Shown: piece after piece, positions 16,732-25,177 of the stretch | Numbering within the stretch: position 1 is the stretch's first letter | How the letters are laid out: every line of letters starts with the position of its first letter | Assembly: GCA_017436815.1 (NCBI GenBank) | Contig: JAFSCI010000057.1 | Location: 1 to 35,165 of the forward strand | Direction: 5' to 3' | DNA: 35,165 bases | Origin: Clostridia bacterium | GTDB taxonomy: Bacteria > Bacillota > Clostridia > Oscillospirales > Acutalibacteraceae | The notes under the pieces: generated by a model | Told to the model about the DNA's origin: nothing | Databases searched by the model: none | What the model saw: the letters and a program-made list of their open reading frames with translations, nothing else | Made by a program: the position numbers and the translations under genes

Positions 16732-18093
16732 ATGCCGGTAGAAATCTTATACTTACTTGCAATTTTTGCCGTTATGATTTTATTCTTTTCTGTTTTCAAG
16801 CGTCCACTGTACGAATGTATGTTAATAGCCTTTATAGTATTGGTTGCTATTACGGGTACGTGGTCAAACGTGGGAAGCTATATAGTTGATGCGCTGCAAG
16901 AACCCACGTTATATGTTATTTTTGCATTTATTCTTTCGGCAGAATTGTTATCCAAAACATCTATTATAGACGATTGTATAGCTATAATACTTTCAATCTT
17001 CGGCCGATTCAGAGGCGGCGCAGGCTTCGTTGCTGTTATAGGCAGTGCGTATATGGGCTCGCTTTCAGGTTCCGGCCCCGGAAACGTGGCAACTACGGGT
17101 GTTTTCACCATTCCTGCTATGATTCGTTCAGGTTTCCCGCCTCATTTGGCAGCTAACGTAGAGGCACACGCAAGTACTATGGGTAATATGATACCGCCCG
17201 CCGGTATGATTGGTATTGCCTTTGCCATTTTAGACGGCCTTTATCCCAATACCTACACATTGCCGCAATATTGGGTGCTTTTGTGGGGAATAGCAATTTG
17301 GTTTATTGCCCAGCGTATTATTACCCTTTATGCTATGTGCAGATATTATAAGGTTGAGCCAATGCAAAAGGTAGATATACCTAGCTTCAGAGAATCCGTA
17401 AAGCACGGCTGGAAGGCAGTATTTTTGCCCATTATAGTTTTTGTTCCGTTTATTCTCACAAGCAAGTTTGCAAGCTTCTTTGAGGCACGTTTGGGAGCCG
17501 GTGCAAAATCGTTAAACAACAGTCTTTTGTTAATAATTCCGGCGTTAATAGTTGTTTGCGGTTGGATGTTATCAAACAAGAAAACAAAATCCCAAATATC
17601 TTTCAAGGGCGTTTACGATTCTATTACTAAGGGTATGCTTAAGGTTGTGCCTACCGCAGCGCTCGTTTTATTTGCGTATTTTGTAGCTAACGTTTTAGAG
17701 GGACTTAACGTTGAAAAGGCAATAGGCGCTTACTTTGCAGAGCTTAATATGAGCCGTGTTGCTCTTTGCTTTTTAATTCCGCTTTTATGTGCGGTTCTCG
17801 GAATGTTCTTACCAGGTTCGTCACAGGTTAAAATTTTTGGCGGTATAATAATAACCATAATGGCTACTGCAGGCTCTAATCCGATGTTAGTTGCAGGTAT
17901 GCTGCCTTGCATTTGCGGTGCAATGCACGGTGTTACTCCGCCGTATTGCGCATGCGTTTATACCGGAATGGGTATTGCTCAGTCACAACTAAAGCCGACA
18001 CTTCTAAACTGTGCGATTTGGATAGCCGGACATTATCTGTTATCGGTATTGGTTTTACTAGAGGTACTGCCCATTTGGGGCTTAATAAGATAG
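16732..18093 (+). CDS. TRAP-type large permease subunit (DctM-like)
   Basis: A 453-residue polytopic membrane protein with about 11-12 hydrophobic segments. The stretch SGSGPGNVATTGVFTIPAM, followed by ASTMGNMIPPAG, matches the substrate-site hairpins of DctM-like TRAP permeases; a second related region with GSSQVKIFGG, then HGVTPPYCAC, lies in the C-terminal half. These use ion gradients to import organic acids or similar solutes. No extracytoplasmic binding protein (DctP/TAXI) is present nearby, which is unusual. Controlled most likely by the divergent LysR protein; a small two-helix protein gene follows 12 bases later. Confidence 0.75.
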   Translation: MPVEILYLLAIFAVMILFFSVFKRPLYECMLIAFIVLVAITGTWSNVGSYIVDALQEPTLYVIFAFILSAELLSKTSIIDDCIAIILSIFGRFRGGAGFVAVIGSAYMGSLSGSGPGNVATTGVFTIPAMIRSGFPPHLAANVEAHASTMGNMIPPAGMIGIAFAILDGLYPNTYTLPQYWVLLWGIAIWFIAQRIITLYAMCRYYKVEPMQKVDIPSFRESVKHGWKAVFLPIIVFVPFILTSKFASFFEARLGAGAKSLNNSLLLIIPALIVVCGWMLSNKKTKSQISFKGVYDSITKGMLKVVPTAALVLFAYFVANVLEGLNVEKAIGAYFAELNMSRVALCFLIPLLCAVLGMFLPGSSQVKIFGGIIITIMATAGSNPMLVAGMLPCICGAMHGVTPPYCACVYTGMGIAQSQLKPTLLNCAIWIAGHYLLSVLVLLEVLPIWGLIR

Positions 18094-18105
18094 GGGGAGT
18101 TAAAT

Positions 18106-18393
18106 ATGCGTAAAAAGATTTTTGACCTGATCAGTAAAATATACGGCGCACTTATGATGGCTTCCTTCTTTGGCGGACTTCTGCCGCTGTTCCCATTCAT
18201 TTTCGCACTGATAGTCGGCGGAGATTTGGCCGAAAAGATTTCGGTATTCCTTTACGATAAATATTATCCCTGGGTTATAATTGTTGGATCCATTGCGCTT
18301 GTGTTCGGTTTAATTGCTATGTATATAGGCAAGCTTGAAGGACTAAGCATTAAAAGCGTTGGTGCCGATAATGATAAAAAAGAGGACAAATAA
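18106..18393 (+). CDS. Small two-helix membrane protein, possible permease partner
   Basis: A 95-residue protein with two hydrophobic segments (about 12-38 and 52-72) and a charged C-terminal tail (NDKKEDK). It is co-transcribed with the TRAP-type permease. By position it could be the small subunit, but it is shorter than usual DctQ (about 160 residues, four helices) and I recognise no family. GGGGGAG ribosome site. Confidence 0.7.
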   Translation: MRKKIFDLISKIYGALMMASFFGGLLPLFPFIFALIVGGDLAEKISVFLYDKYYPWVIIVGSIALVFGLIAMYIGKLEGLSIKSVGADNDKKEDK

Positions 18394-18406
18394 AATTCAA
18401 CAAAAC

Positions 18407-18438
18407 AAAAAGTCAGATGCCGTAGCATCTGACTTTTT
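18407..18438. terminator. Bidirectional terminator
   Basis: A perfect 14-base stem (18407-18420 with 18425-18438), loop CGTA, A5 and T5 flanks. It separates the permease operon from the convergent ATP-grasp gene. Confidence 0.92.
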
Positions 18439-18455
18439 ATATTTATTTTATATTT

Positions 18456-19727
18456 TTAACTTAATTTAACCAAAGAGTTTCCTAGCGCATCATAAACTTT
18501 ATAGAGTAGTTCGATTTGTTTGATCATTTTCTCAAATTCGGTCCAGTCTTTAGCCTTTATCCAAACGGAAAGTAGTTTTTGTGCGGTGGTACCTTCTTTA
18601 CCAACTGTCTGACCCACACGAAGACTTTGCGAAACCTCTAAGACACCCGGCAAAGCCAATATATCATCAATACCGTCGATTTTGGCAATAACACTTTCGG
18701 CTATACCCGAGATATGAATCATACCGCAGCACTCTTTAAAGTGGGGGTTTTCTTTAGATTTATCATAACTGCTTAAAGTACCGGTTACGGCAAACTCTAT
18801 AAGCAGTGCAAGTCCGTTTATGCCGCTTTGGTCGGCTATAACTGTGTAGTGGTGTCCGCCGCTTGGACGGTAGGTCATTTCGCACCAGTAAAAACCGTCG
18901 TCATCAACGTAACCCATTATGCCTACCATTCCGTCTTTGAATCCGTTCTCACGGAACATACGCTTAATGTTTTCGTCCTCTTCTTTAATAAAGCGGTCTA
19001 AATATTCAGAAGGATATCTGGCCTGCGAGGTATATGCCGAGCCGCTTTCCTTAGACATATAAACGTAGCGGTCACAAAAAGCCGAAAGGGTTGCGTCCTC
19101 GCCGCATAGCTGATACGAGCATACGACCGATTCACATTCCATGAATTTTTCTACGATTACGTTTTTCGATTTAGAATACGATAGCGCATATTCGTAGCAT
19201 TCTTTAAGCTTGTCGGCGCTTTCGCACTTTATAACACCTCTTGAACCGCTATTATCGGTAGGCTTGAGAATAAGCGGATAACCGTTTTTATGAGAAAACT
19301 CCAAAACGGTGTCAAAATCGTAAGCGTTGGTGCCGGGAATTACTCCAACCCCGCTTTTAATGCAGGCTTTTTTGAACAGCATTTTATCGGTAGCAACACC
19401 AAATGCGGCATCAGAGCCATAGTAGGGAAGACCTGCCGCCTCACAAATGGTTTTATATTGCAACAAATACGAATCCGTAAAGCCTGCAAGGGCGCCGTCT
19501 ATATTGTTTTCTTTTATGTAATTAACAACGGCCTCGGTATCGAAAATACTAATGTCAGAGTAAGCATCAGCAATTAGTTTTGCAGGGGAACGAAGAGTAT
19601 CGTAATAATCTACAATATGTACCTCACAACCCATTTGTTGCGCGAGTTTGGTAACGTTTACCATTTGTGCGCCGCCGCCGAGAATTAACAGTTTTTTGCC
19701 GTTTAAAGAAGGATATATTACGTTCAT
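18456..19727 (-). CDS. ATP-grasp ligase of unknown substrate
   Basis: A 423-residue ATP-grasp enzyme. The N-terminal Rossmann-like part has LLILGGGAQM; the ATP-grasp core (about 115-310) has YPLILKPTDNSGSRGV (P-loop-like lid), VIVEKFM, and the metal-binding segment WCEMTYRPSGGHH. The C-terminus (about 330-423) resembles the lid domain of carboxylate-amine ligases. Such enzymes join an acyl phosphate to an amine or thiol; substrate cannot be inferred because the gene stands alone with its own promoter and terminator. Related folds include PurK, carbamoyl-phosphate synthase and amino-acid ligases. Confidence 0.85.
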   Translation of the reverse strand: MNVIYPSLNGKKLLILGGGAQMVNVTKLAQQMGCEVHIVDYYDTLRSPAKLIADAYSDISIFDTEAVVNYIKENNIDGALAGFTDSYLLQYKTICEAAGLPYYGSDAAFGVATDKMLFKKACIKSGVGVIPGTNAYDFDTVLEFSHKNGYPLILKPTDNSGSRGVIKCESADKLKECYEYALSYSKSKNVIVEKFMECESVVCSYQLCGEDATLSAFCDRYVYMSKESGSAYTSQARYPSEYLDRFIKEEDENIKRMFRENGFKDGMVGIMGYVDDDGFYWCEMTYRPSGGHHYTVIADQSGINGLALLIEFAVTGTLSSYDKSKENPHFKECCGMIHISGIAESVIAKIDGIDDILALPGVLEVSQSLRVGQTVGKEGTTAQKLLSVWIKAKDWTEFEKMIKQIELLYKVYDALGNSLVKLS

Positions 19728-19763
19728 ATCAATAATTCCTTTTCACAAAATTATATCTATATA

Positions 19764-19792
19764 ATTATATCATTCTGAGGGTAGTGTGTCAA
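19764..19792 (-). promoter_or_regulatory. Promoter of the ATP-grasp gene
   Basis: Minus strand TTGACA (19787-19792) and TATAAT (19764-19769), spacer 17, about 37 bases before the start codon. Confidence 0.85.
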
Positions 19793-19810
19793 GATACAGT
19801 AACTCTACAT

Positions 19811-19845
19811 AAAAAAGGCATCGGGATTTTCCCGATGCCTTTTTT
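19811..19845 (-). terminator. Terminator of the alcohol dehydrogenase gene
   Basis: A 16-base stem with A6/T6 flanks (19811-19826 with 19830-19845) lies just after the dehydrogenase stop on the minus strand. Confidence 0.9.
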
Positions 19846-19863
19846 GATTTTAAGGTAATTAAA

Positions 19864-20997
19864 TTATTCCATTACGATAGCAATCTTAACGCCTGTAAGA
19901 GAAATGTTCTTTTCCATAGCGTCAACGTACTGCTCGAGCGGGAAGTGGTGTGTTACGAGCTTTTCAATCGGAATAGACATCTCGCTTGCCTTCTTAATAA
20001 AGCCAAGAGTCTCGATGTATTCGTTTGCGCTGTATACCCAAGAACCAACCAAAGTGATTTCCTTATTGCAAAGGTCAAAGTGGGGGTTCATTGTGCATTC
20101 GCCTGCATTTACAAAGAAGCCCATCTCGCAGTAACCGCCGCCACGACGAACGTACTTGTAAGCATCAGCAGCTGCCTGAGGAACGCCTGTGCACTGGAAT
20201 ACGAAGTCAGCACCAAAGCCGCCTGTTAATTCCTGAACCTTAGCAACTCTCTCTTCAATAGTCTTAAGCTCTTTAAAGTTAATAACTGCAGTAGCGCCCA
20301 TTTCCTTTGCAAGAGCTAAACGTGTGTCAACACCGTCAACTGCAATAATGTTTACAACGCCTGCTGCCTTTAAAACAGCAATCTGCATTAAGCCTATAGG
20401 ACCGCAGCCCTGTACTAATACGGTAGAACCAAAATTGATTATGTTTGTGGACTTTGCGCGGTTCCAAGCGTGAACGCATACGCAAGCGGGTTCAATAAGC
20501 ATTCTCTCGTCAACGCTCATACCGTTAACAACGAAAATAGAAGAATTCTTACGAACTAAAATATGTTCTGCAAACCAACCGTTGTTGTGATGATCATTGT
20601 CGTCTTCAATAAGACCGTAAACGCCAAGACCTGCGCAAAGGTTAGGAAGCTCGGGGTAACGACGGCAGTAGTCACACTCACCGCAAAGTAAAACGGATGT
20701 AACAACCTTGTCGCCAACTTTAATGGGGTCGCCCTTTGTATCAACAGTAACGCCCTCGCCAATAGCTACAACTTCGCCTGTGCCTTCGTGGCCAAGAACG
20801 ATTTCCTTGTAACCAAACGGGTTGTAACGGTATTCGTGAACGTCGGTACCGCAAATGCCGCAGCCTTCAACCTTAACGAGAATTTCACCCGGACCCGGAG
20901 TGGGAATTTCAATGTCGCGTAGCTCTACAATAGCTTCGCCTTCAACGCCGTCTACAATCTTCGGCTTAACAAGATAAGCCACTTTTGATGTTGCCAT
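19864..20997 (-). CDS. Zinc-dependent alcohol/polyol dehydrogenase (MDR family)
   Basis: A 377-residue medium-chain dehydrogenase. Catalytic zinc ligands are C49 in GICGTDVHE and H70/E71 in GHEG; the structural zinc site is C105, C108, C111 and C121, with two residues more than usual before the last cysteine. The NAD domain has VQGCGPIGLMQ. Substrate is a sugar, polyol or diol; threonine- and sorbitol-dehydrogenase relatives share these motifs. Codon choice is more restricted than in its neighbours and close to tuf, pointing to high expression. Single-gene unit with strong promoter and terminator. Confidence 0.92.
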   Translation of the reverse strand: MATSKVAYLVKPKIVDGVEGEAIVELRDIEIPTPGPGEILVKVEGCGICGTDVHEYRYNPFGYKEIVLGHEGTGEVVAIGEGVTVDTKGDPIKVGDKVVTSVLLCGECDYCRRYPELPNLCAGLGVYGLIEDDNDHHNNGWFAEHILVRKNSSIFVVNGMSVDERMLIEPACVCVHAWNRAKSTNIINFGSTVLVQGCGPIGLMQIAVLKAAGVVNIIAVDGVDTRLALAKEMGATAVINFKELKTIEERVAKVQELTGGFGADFVFQCTGVPQAAADAYKYVRRGGGYCEMGFFVNAGECTMNPHFDLCNKEITLVGSWVYSANEYIETLGFIKKASEMSIPIEKLVTHHFPLEQYVDAMEKNISLTGVKIAIVME

Positions 20998-21047
20998 ACT
21001 TAATTACTCCTTTTACAATATAAATTTCGGCTAATCGCCTTGAAAAC

Positions 21048-21076
21048 AGTATAACAGATTGTCAAAACTTTGTCAA
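21048..21076 (-). promoter_or_regulatory. Promoter of the alcohol dehydrogenase gene
   Basis: Minus strand TTGACA (21071-21076) and TATACT (21048-21053) with spacer 17. A second TTGACA on the same strand overlaps the spacer. Consistent with strong expression. Confidence 0.83.
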
Positions 21077-21129
21077 TCTACTATATGGCGAATTTGAATG
21101 GTTTGGCTAAAAGTTAAAGTTGTCGTTTC

Positions 21130-21158
21130 TTGACAATTTTGCGCTAATGGAATACAAT
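21130..21158 (+). promoter_or_regulatory. Promoter of the alkaline phosphatase gene
   Basis: TTGACA (21130) and TACAAT (21153), spacer 17, about 30 bases before the ATG. Confidence 0.82.
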
Positions 21159-21188
21159 TAAAACAGAACAAACCAAGGAGTAAAAAAT

Positions 21189-22349
21189 ATGAAAAAGTTT
21201 TTATCAGTTGTCTTATCTTTATTTTTAGTCTTTAGCCTTTGTGCCTGCGGCGCACCAAAGCAAGACGCTAATTATAACGGTTGGTATACCGACGGTGAAA
21301 TTAACATCACCAAAAAGCAGGTTCAAAAAATTGTAAACGGCGAGTTTGATACGCCTAAAAACGTTATTTTAATTATTGGCGACGGTATGGGCCCTAACGA
21401 TATTACGCTTGCCGAGGAGCACGCGAACGGTGTTTACGATTTTGGCCTTGTTTTAAATCAGATCAAAAACCACGGTCTTGCAACCACCCATTCGGCTGAT
21501 AACGCTATAACCGACTCTGCCGCAAGCGCTACCGCACTGTCTACAGGTGTTAAAACAAATAACGATTATATCGGTAAGGACGTGGACGGCAACGACCTTA
21601 AGACTATGGCCGAGCTTGCCCGTGAACAAGGCAAAAAGGTTGGTATTATTACCGATGAAGATTTATCGGGTGCAACGCCTACCGCCTTTGTTGTACATAA
21701 TATTTCGCGTTCAAACACCAAAGAGCTTACCAACGCAATGGTGCAGTTTAAGCCTGATGTTCTTATGTGTCAGGACTATATAAGCGTGTCGTCGCTTTTA
21801 GAGGGTGAGGCTCGCACAATTTTTGAGAACGAGTACCTCGTAGCCAAAGACTTTAAACGCTTTAAAAACGTTTTAGATACAGATGCAAACTGCGAAAAGT
21901 CCTTCTTCGGCTTTTTAAACGGATTCTCTACCGTAGCATCTTATAACCTTGCTCAGTGTACCGAGGTAGCCTTAAAGCGACTAGAGAATGACAACGGCTT
22001 TTTCCTTATGATAGAAAGCTCGGGTACCGATAAATACGGTCACAAAAACAATATGACCGGCAAGCTTAACAGCGTTGTAACACTTGACCGCACCGTAGCA
22101 GCAGTACTTAAATTTATGAGTGAAAATCCCGACACACTTTTAATTGTAACCTCTGACCACGAAAACGGCGGAGTAAGACTACCCGAAAACGATAGTGAGA
22201 AGCTAAGCGATTTACTTACCGTTACCGAGCACACCGCAGCAGACGTTCGTGTGTTTGCAGTAGGCAAGGGCTCGGAATATTTCAGCGGCAAAACTGTAGA
22301 TAATACCGACATAGGCAAATTCTTAATAAAAACCATTAAAGGCGAATAA
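21189..22349 (+). CDS. Alkaline phosphatase, secreted lipoprotein
   Basis: A 386-residue phosphomonoesterase that releases phosphate outside the cell. The N-terminal signal ends in the lipobox FSLCAC, giving lipidated C20. Metal and catalytic motifs match PhoA: D65 in IIGDGMGPND, nucleophile S110 in TDSAASATALSTG, ESSGTDKYGHKNN and TSDHENGG. It is shorter than E. coli PhoA (about 470), as many Gram-positive forms are. AAGGAG ribosome site. The single-gene unit ends in a repeat-type terminator. Together with the PiT operon it gives a phosphate scavenging set, though the two are not adjacent. Confidence 0.93.
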   Translation: MKKFLSVVLSLFLVFSLCACGAPKQDANYNGWYTDGEINITKKQVQKIVNGEFDTPKNVILIIGDGMGPNDITLAEEHANGVYDFGLVLNQIKNHGLATTHSADNAITDSAASATALSTGVKTNNDYIGKDVDGNDLKTMAELAREQGKKVGIITDEDLSGATPTAFVVHNISRSNTKELTNAMVQFKPDVLMCQDYISVSSLLEGEARTIFENEYLVAKDFKRFKNVLDTDANCEKSFFGFLNGFSTVASYNLAQCTEVALKRLENDNGFFLMIESSGTDKYGHKNNMTGKLNSVVTLDRTVAAVLKFMSENPDTLLIVTSDHENGGVRLPENDSEKLSDLLTVTEHTAADVRVFAVGKGSEYFSGKTVDNTDIGKFLIKTIKGE

Positions 22350-22356
22350 CAAAAAT

Positions 22357-22388
22357 ACAGCGGAGTGAATTTCACTCCGCTGTGATTT
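22357..22388 (+). terminator. Repeat-type palindromic terminator, copy 1
   Basis: ACAGCGGAGTGAA (22357-22369) pairs with its complement at 22371-22383, followed by GATTTTG. Same palindrome as at 25149 and 28252. Confidence 0.75.
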
Positions 22389-22432
22389 TGTAAGAAAATC
22401 TTAATACAATTGTTTTAGCGCCATGGTATAAT
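22388..22432 (+). promoter_or_regulatory. Promoter and operator-like palindrome of the two-component operon
   Basis: TATAAT at 22427 is preceded by TGG, giving an extended -10. Upstream, TAAGA-AAA-TCTTA (22391-22403) contains TAAGAAA, the same heptamer that is repeated at 24201 and 24212 upstream of the protease gene. This suggests the response regulator binds its own promoter. Confidence 0.55.
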
Positions 22433-22462
22433 AGAAAAAATATTTGCTTTAAGGTGGAAGAT

Positions 22463-23152
22463 ATGAGCATTATAATAGTTGATGATGAAAAAGAAATCGC
22501 CGACTTGGTTGATGTTGTTTTAAAAAATGAGGGGTATGAAACCCTTAAGTTTTATGATTCAGGCGATGCATATAAAGAAATACAAAACAATAAAAACATA
22601 GATCTGGCCATTCTTGATGTTATGATGCCCGGTATTGATGGATTCGAACTTTGCAGAAAAATCCGAGAGAGCTATACATATCCAATTATTATGCTGACTG
22701 CCCGAGTGGAAGATGTTGATAAAATAACGGGACTTAGCATAGGAGCCGATGATTATGTGACAAAGCCGTTTAATCCGCTCGAATTATTAGCGCGTGTAAA
22801 GGCGCAGCTGCGCCGTTATAAAAAGTATGATGCTATCACAACGTCGGGGGTAGAGGTGTTTGAGAACAACGGCCTTGTTATTAACAAGCAGGAACACACG
22901 GTCTTACTTTTCGATGAAAATATAAATCTTACACCTACCGAATTTGATATACTTTGGTTACTTTGCGAAAATGCGGGTAACGTGGTTTCGTCTGAAAGCA
23001 TATTCGAAGCGGTTTGGAAAGAAGATTATCTTGACAGTAACAATACCGTGATGGTTCATATTCGTAGAATACGTGAAAAACTCAAAGAGCCGCCCAAAAA
23101 TCCTAAAATTATTAAAACAGTATGGGGAGTAGGTTATAAAGTTGAAAAATAG
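22463..23152 (+). CDS. OmpR/PhoB-family response regulator (VanR-like)
   Basis: A 229-residue DNA-binding regulator. The receiver domain has D7/D8, phospho-acceptor D52 (LAILDVMMPG), T79 and K101 (VTKPFNP); a winged helix follows (TPTEFDILWLL; VMVHIRRIREKL; WGVGYKVEK). Start ATG 22463 is chosen because AAGGTGG lies seven bases ahead; the GTG at 22454 overlaps that site. It overlaps the histidine kinase gene by 11 bases. Similar to VanR-type regulators of cell-envelope functions, but no van ligase genes are nearby. Confidence 0.94.
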   Translation: MSIIIVDDEKEIADLVDVVLKNEGYETLKFYDSGDAYKEIQNNKNIDLAILDVMMPGIDGFELCRKIRESYTYPIIMLTARVEDVDKITGLSIGADDYVTKPFNPLELLARVKAQLRRYKKYDAITTSGVEVFENNGLVINKQEHTVLLFDENINLTPTEFDILWLLCENAGNVVSSESIFEAVWKEDYLDSNNTVMVHIRRIREKLKEPPKNPKIIKTVWGVGYKVEK

Positions 23153-24203
23153 TGCTATTCAAAGATATATAACACAGGTTTTGGTGTATACGATTGCATT
23201 TGTTTTGTTTATCATCATAATGGATAACGTTTTTAATGGTGCGGTAGTTGATTATCTTTATGATATTCTTCCGTATAACTTGTTTTATATGATCAACAAT
23301 AATCGCACGTTCACCTCATTTTTTATATATGTATTAGGGCTGGTAATAATATCTGTTATTTATGTTTTCAAGCTAAGCAAATTACTTAAACTGGCAAGCA
23401 CTTCTATTTTAGAAGAAGAACCTGAAATTTTTGGATCCGATTGTCCCGATGAACTTAAAGATTTTAGTCAAAAACTAAAGGATTTCAAGTTTGTACTCAA
23501 AGAAAACGAACGGGCGAGAACGATTGCAGAGCAACAAAAAAATGACTTAATAGTATATTTGGCTCACGATTTAAAAACACCCTTAACGTCGGTTATAGGA
23601 TATTTAAGCTTGCTTGAGGAGGCGCAAGATCTGCCTATAGAACAGCGGGCAAAATATACCTCGGTTGCACTAGATAAAGCCTACAGATTAGAACAACTCA
23701 TAAACGAGTTTTTTGATATAACCCGTTTGAATCTACATACCATTGAGGCGCAAAAATCAAAGGTTAATTTAACAATTTTATTGGTACAGGTTTTAAACGA
23801 ATTCTTTCCAATGTTTGAAGAAAAAAAGCTTAATATTGTGCAAGAAATCGAGCCGGAAATAGTTTTATTTGCCGATGCCGATAAATTGGTTCGTGTTTTC
23901 GATAACCTGTTCCGTAATGCCGTTAATTACAGTCATAACGGCACCGATATAATTTGCTCAGCCGTAAAAGAAGAAAACCAAATAGTAATACGGGTTAAAA
24001 ATAAAGGAGATGATATCCCTAAAGAAAAACTTGAACGCATTTTTGATAAATTTTATCGTGTTGATAATTCAAGAAGAACGGCCACGGGCGGTTCGGGATT
24101 AGGTCTTGCCATAGCAAAGCAAATTATAGAGCTTCATAACGGCACAATTACCGCTTCTTGTAATGATGGTGTAACGGAATTTGAGGTTATTCTGCCCTCG
24201 TAA
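23142..24203 (+). CDS. Sensor histidine kinase (VanS-like), TTG start
   Basis: A 353-residue membrane kinase with two membrane helices (about 11-28 and 57-76) and a short outside loop of roughly 28 residues, as in VanS-like sensors. The dimerisation motif is YLAHDLKTPLTSVIGYL with H142. The ATPase domain has the N box RNAVNYS (N near 259) and GGSGLGLAIAKQI. The start codon is TTG 23142 with GGAGTAGG ahead of it, inside the regulator's last codons. The small outside loop suggests sensing within or at the membrane. It phosphorylates the upstream-encoded regulator. Confidence 0.93.
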   Translation: MKNSAIQRYITQVLVYTIAFVLFIIIMDNVFNGAVVDYLYDILPYNLFYMINNNRTFTSFFIYVLGLVIISVIYVFKLSKLLKLASTSILEEEPEIFGSDCPDELKDFSQKLKDFKFVLKENERARTIAEQQKNDLIVYLAHDLKTPLTSVIGYLSLLEEAQDLPIEQRAKYTSVALDKAYRLEQLINEFFDITRLNLHTIEAQKSKVNLTILLVQVLNEFFPMFEEKKLNIVQEIEPEIVLFADADKLVRVFDNLFRNAVNYSHNGTDIICSAVKEENQIVIRVKNKGDDIPKEKLERIFDKFYRVDNSRRTATGGSGLGLAIAKQIIELHNGTITASCNDGVTEFEVILPS

Positions 24204-24240
24204 GAAAAAATTAAGAAAGCCTTAAAAGAGACGTAAAACA
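24201..24240 (+). promoter_or_regulatory. Four 11-base-phased TAAGAAA-like repeats upstream of the C39 protease gene
   Basis: TAAGAAA (24201), TAAGAAA (24212), TAAAAGA (24223) and TAAAACA (24234) are spaced exactly 11 bases apart and end at the expected -35 position of a TAAAAT -10 box (24259). OmpR-family regulators bind head-to-tail repeats with one helical turn between them, so this is the likely target of the adjacent response regulator. The first repeat includes the kinase stop codon. Confidence 0.65.
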
Positions 24241-24296
24241 AAAAAGTTTCCGTTGCGCTAAAATATTCTTATCGAAACAAGATAGGAGTATTTTTT

Positions 24297-25127
24297 ATGA
24301 AAAGACGAAGAAAAGGTAAATATACGTACGGTTGCCTGATAATGTTGCCATACATAATTATGGTTGCACTTTTAATAACAGTAATGTTTTCGTTAGCAAG
24401 GTGTGTAGGCAAAAATATAGATGCTCCCAACACACGCACGAATTCTTCACAGTGCGACTCTTTAGACGCTAACGCCATAATAGAAGAATTTGCCAAAAAC
24501 AACAATTTGCAAACAAACGAATGGCCTGATGAGCTGGTTGAATTATTGGATAAAAATCCCGAAACAAAGAGCTTTGTTTTAAATTACCCGTTTAAGAAAG
24601 ATGAAAAGTTTAAAATTGATTTAAGCGAGTATAAAAACAGCAAAAAAGTTCCGTTGTTTATGCAGTGGGACGAGCGTTGGGGATACAGTAGGTATGCAGG
24701 AGATTTAATGGGTCTTACAGGTTGCGGCCCGACCTGTCTTTCTATGGTTAGTGTTTATCTTTTAAACGATACCAAATATACTCCAAAATATGTAGCCGAT
24801 TTTTCCGAAAGAAACGGATATAGCGTATCGGGAAACGGCAGCTCCTGGAGTTTGATATCGAAAGGCGGGAAAAAGCTGGGGCTGGACGTAATAGAAATAC
24901 CTCTTGATGAAAACAGAATTATAAAGAATTTAAAGGTCGGTAATCCCATTATTTGTATAATGGGCCCCGGTGATTTTACTACGACGGGGCACTTTATAGT
25001 AATGACCGAATATGTTGACGGTAAAATTAAAGTTAATGATCCTAACAGCAAAACCCGATCCGAAAAGCTTTGGAATTTGCCTGATATCAAAAATCAAATC
25101 CGTAATTTGTGGGTGTGCAGAAAATAA
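24297..25127 (+). CDS. Membrane-anchored C39-like cysteine peptidase
   Basis: A 276-residue protein with a basic N-terminus (KRRRKGK), one membrane helix (about 12-34), a linker, and a C39_2-like papain-fold domain facing outside (about 115-276). Candidate catalytic residues are Q123 in FMQWDERWG, C143 in TGCGPTCLSM, H232 in TGHFIVM and D248 in VNDPN. Unlike the peptidase of the nearby exporter it is not fused to a transporter. Possible roles are processing of peptides or remodelling of surface proteins. Its promoter carries phased repeats, so it is probably the output gene of the two-component system. TAGGAG ribosome site. Confidence 0.85.
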   Translation: MKRRRKGKYTYGCLIMLPYIIMVALLITVMFSLARCVGKNIDAPNTRTNSSQCDSLDANAIIEEFAKNNNLQTNEWPDELVELLDKNPETKSFVLNYPFKKDEKFKIDLSEYKNSKKVPLFMQWDERWGYSRYAGDLMGLTGCGPTCLSMVSVYLLNDTKYTPKYVADFSERNGYSVSGNGSSWSLISKGGKKLGLDVIEIPLDENRIIKNLKVGNPIICIMGPGDFTTTGHFIVMTEYVDGKIKVNDPNSKTRSEKLWNLPDIKNQIRNLWVCRK

Positions 25128-25148
25128 AAAATCGAATATTAAAAGATA

Positions 25149-25177
25149 AGCGGAGTGAATTTCACTCCGCTGTTTTT
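25149..25177. terminator. Repeat-type palindromic terminator, copy 2 (bidirectional)
   Basis: AGCGGAGTGAA (25149-25159) pairs with 25161-25171; T5 follows on the plus strand. It lies between the convergent protease and exporter genes and overlaps the end of the latter by a few bases. Confidence 0.85.

Noticed and set aside
22463-24203. Vancomycin-resistance operon
   Set aside because: The regulator and kinase are VanRS-like, but no VanH, ligase, VanX or VanT genes are in the window; such two-component pairs are common without resistance.
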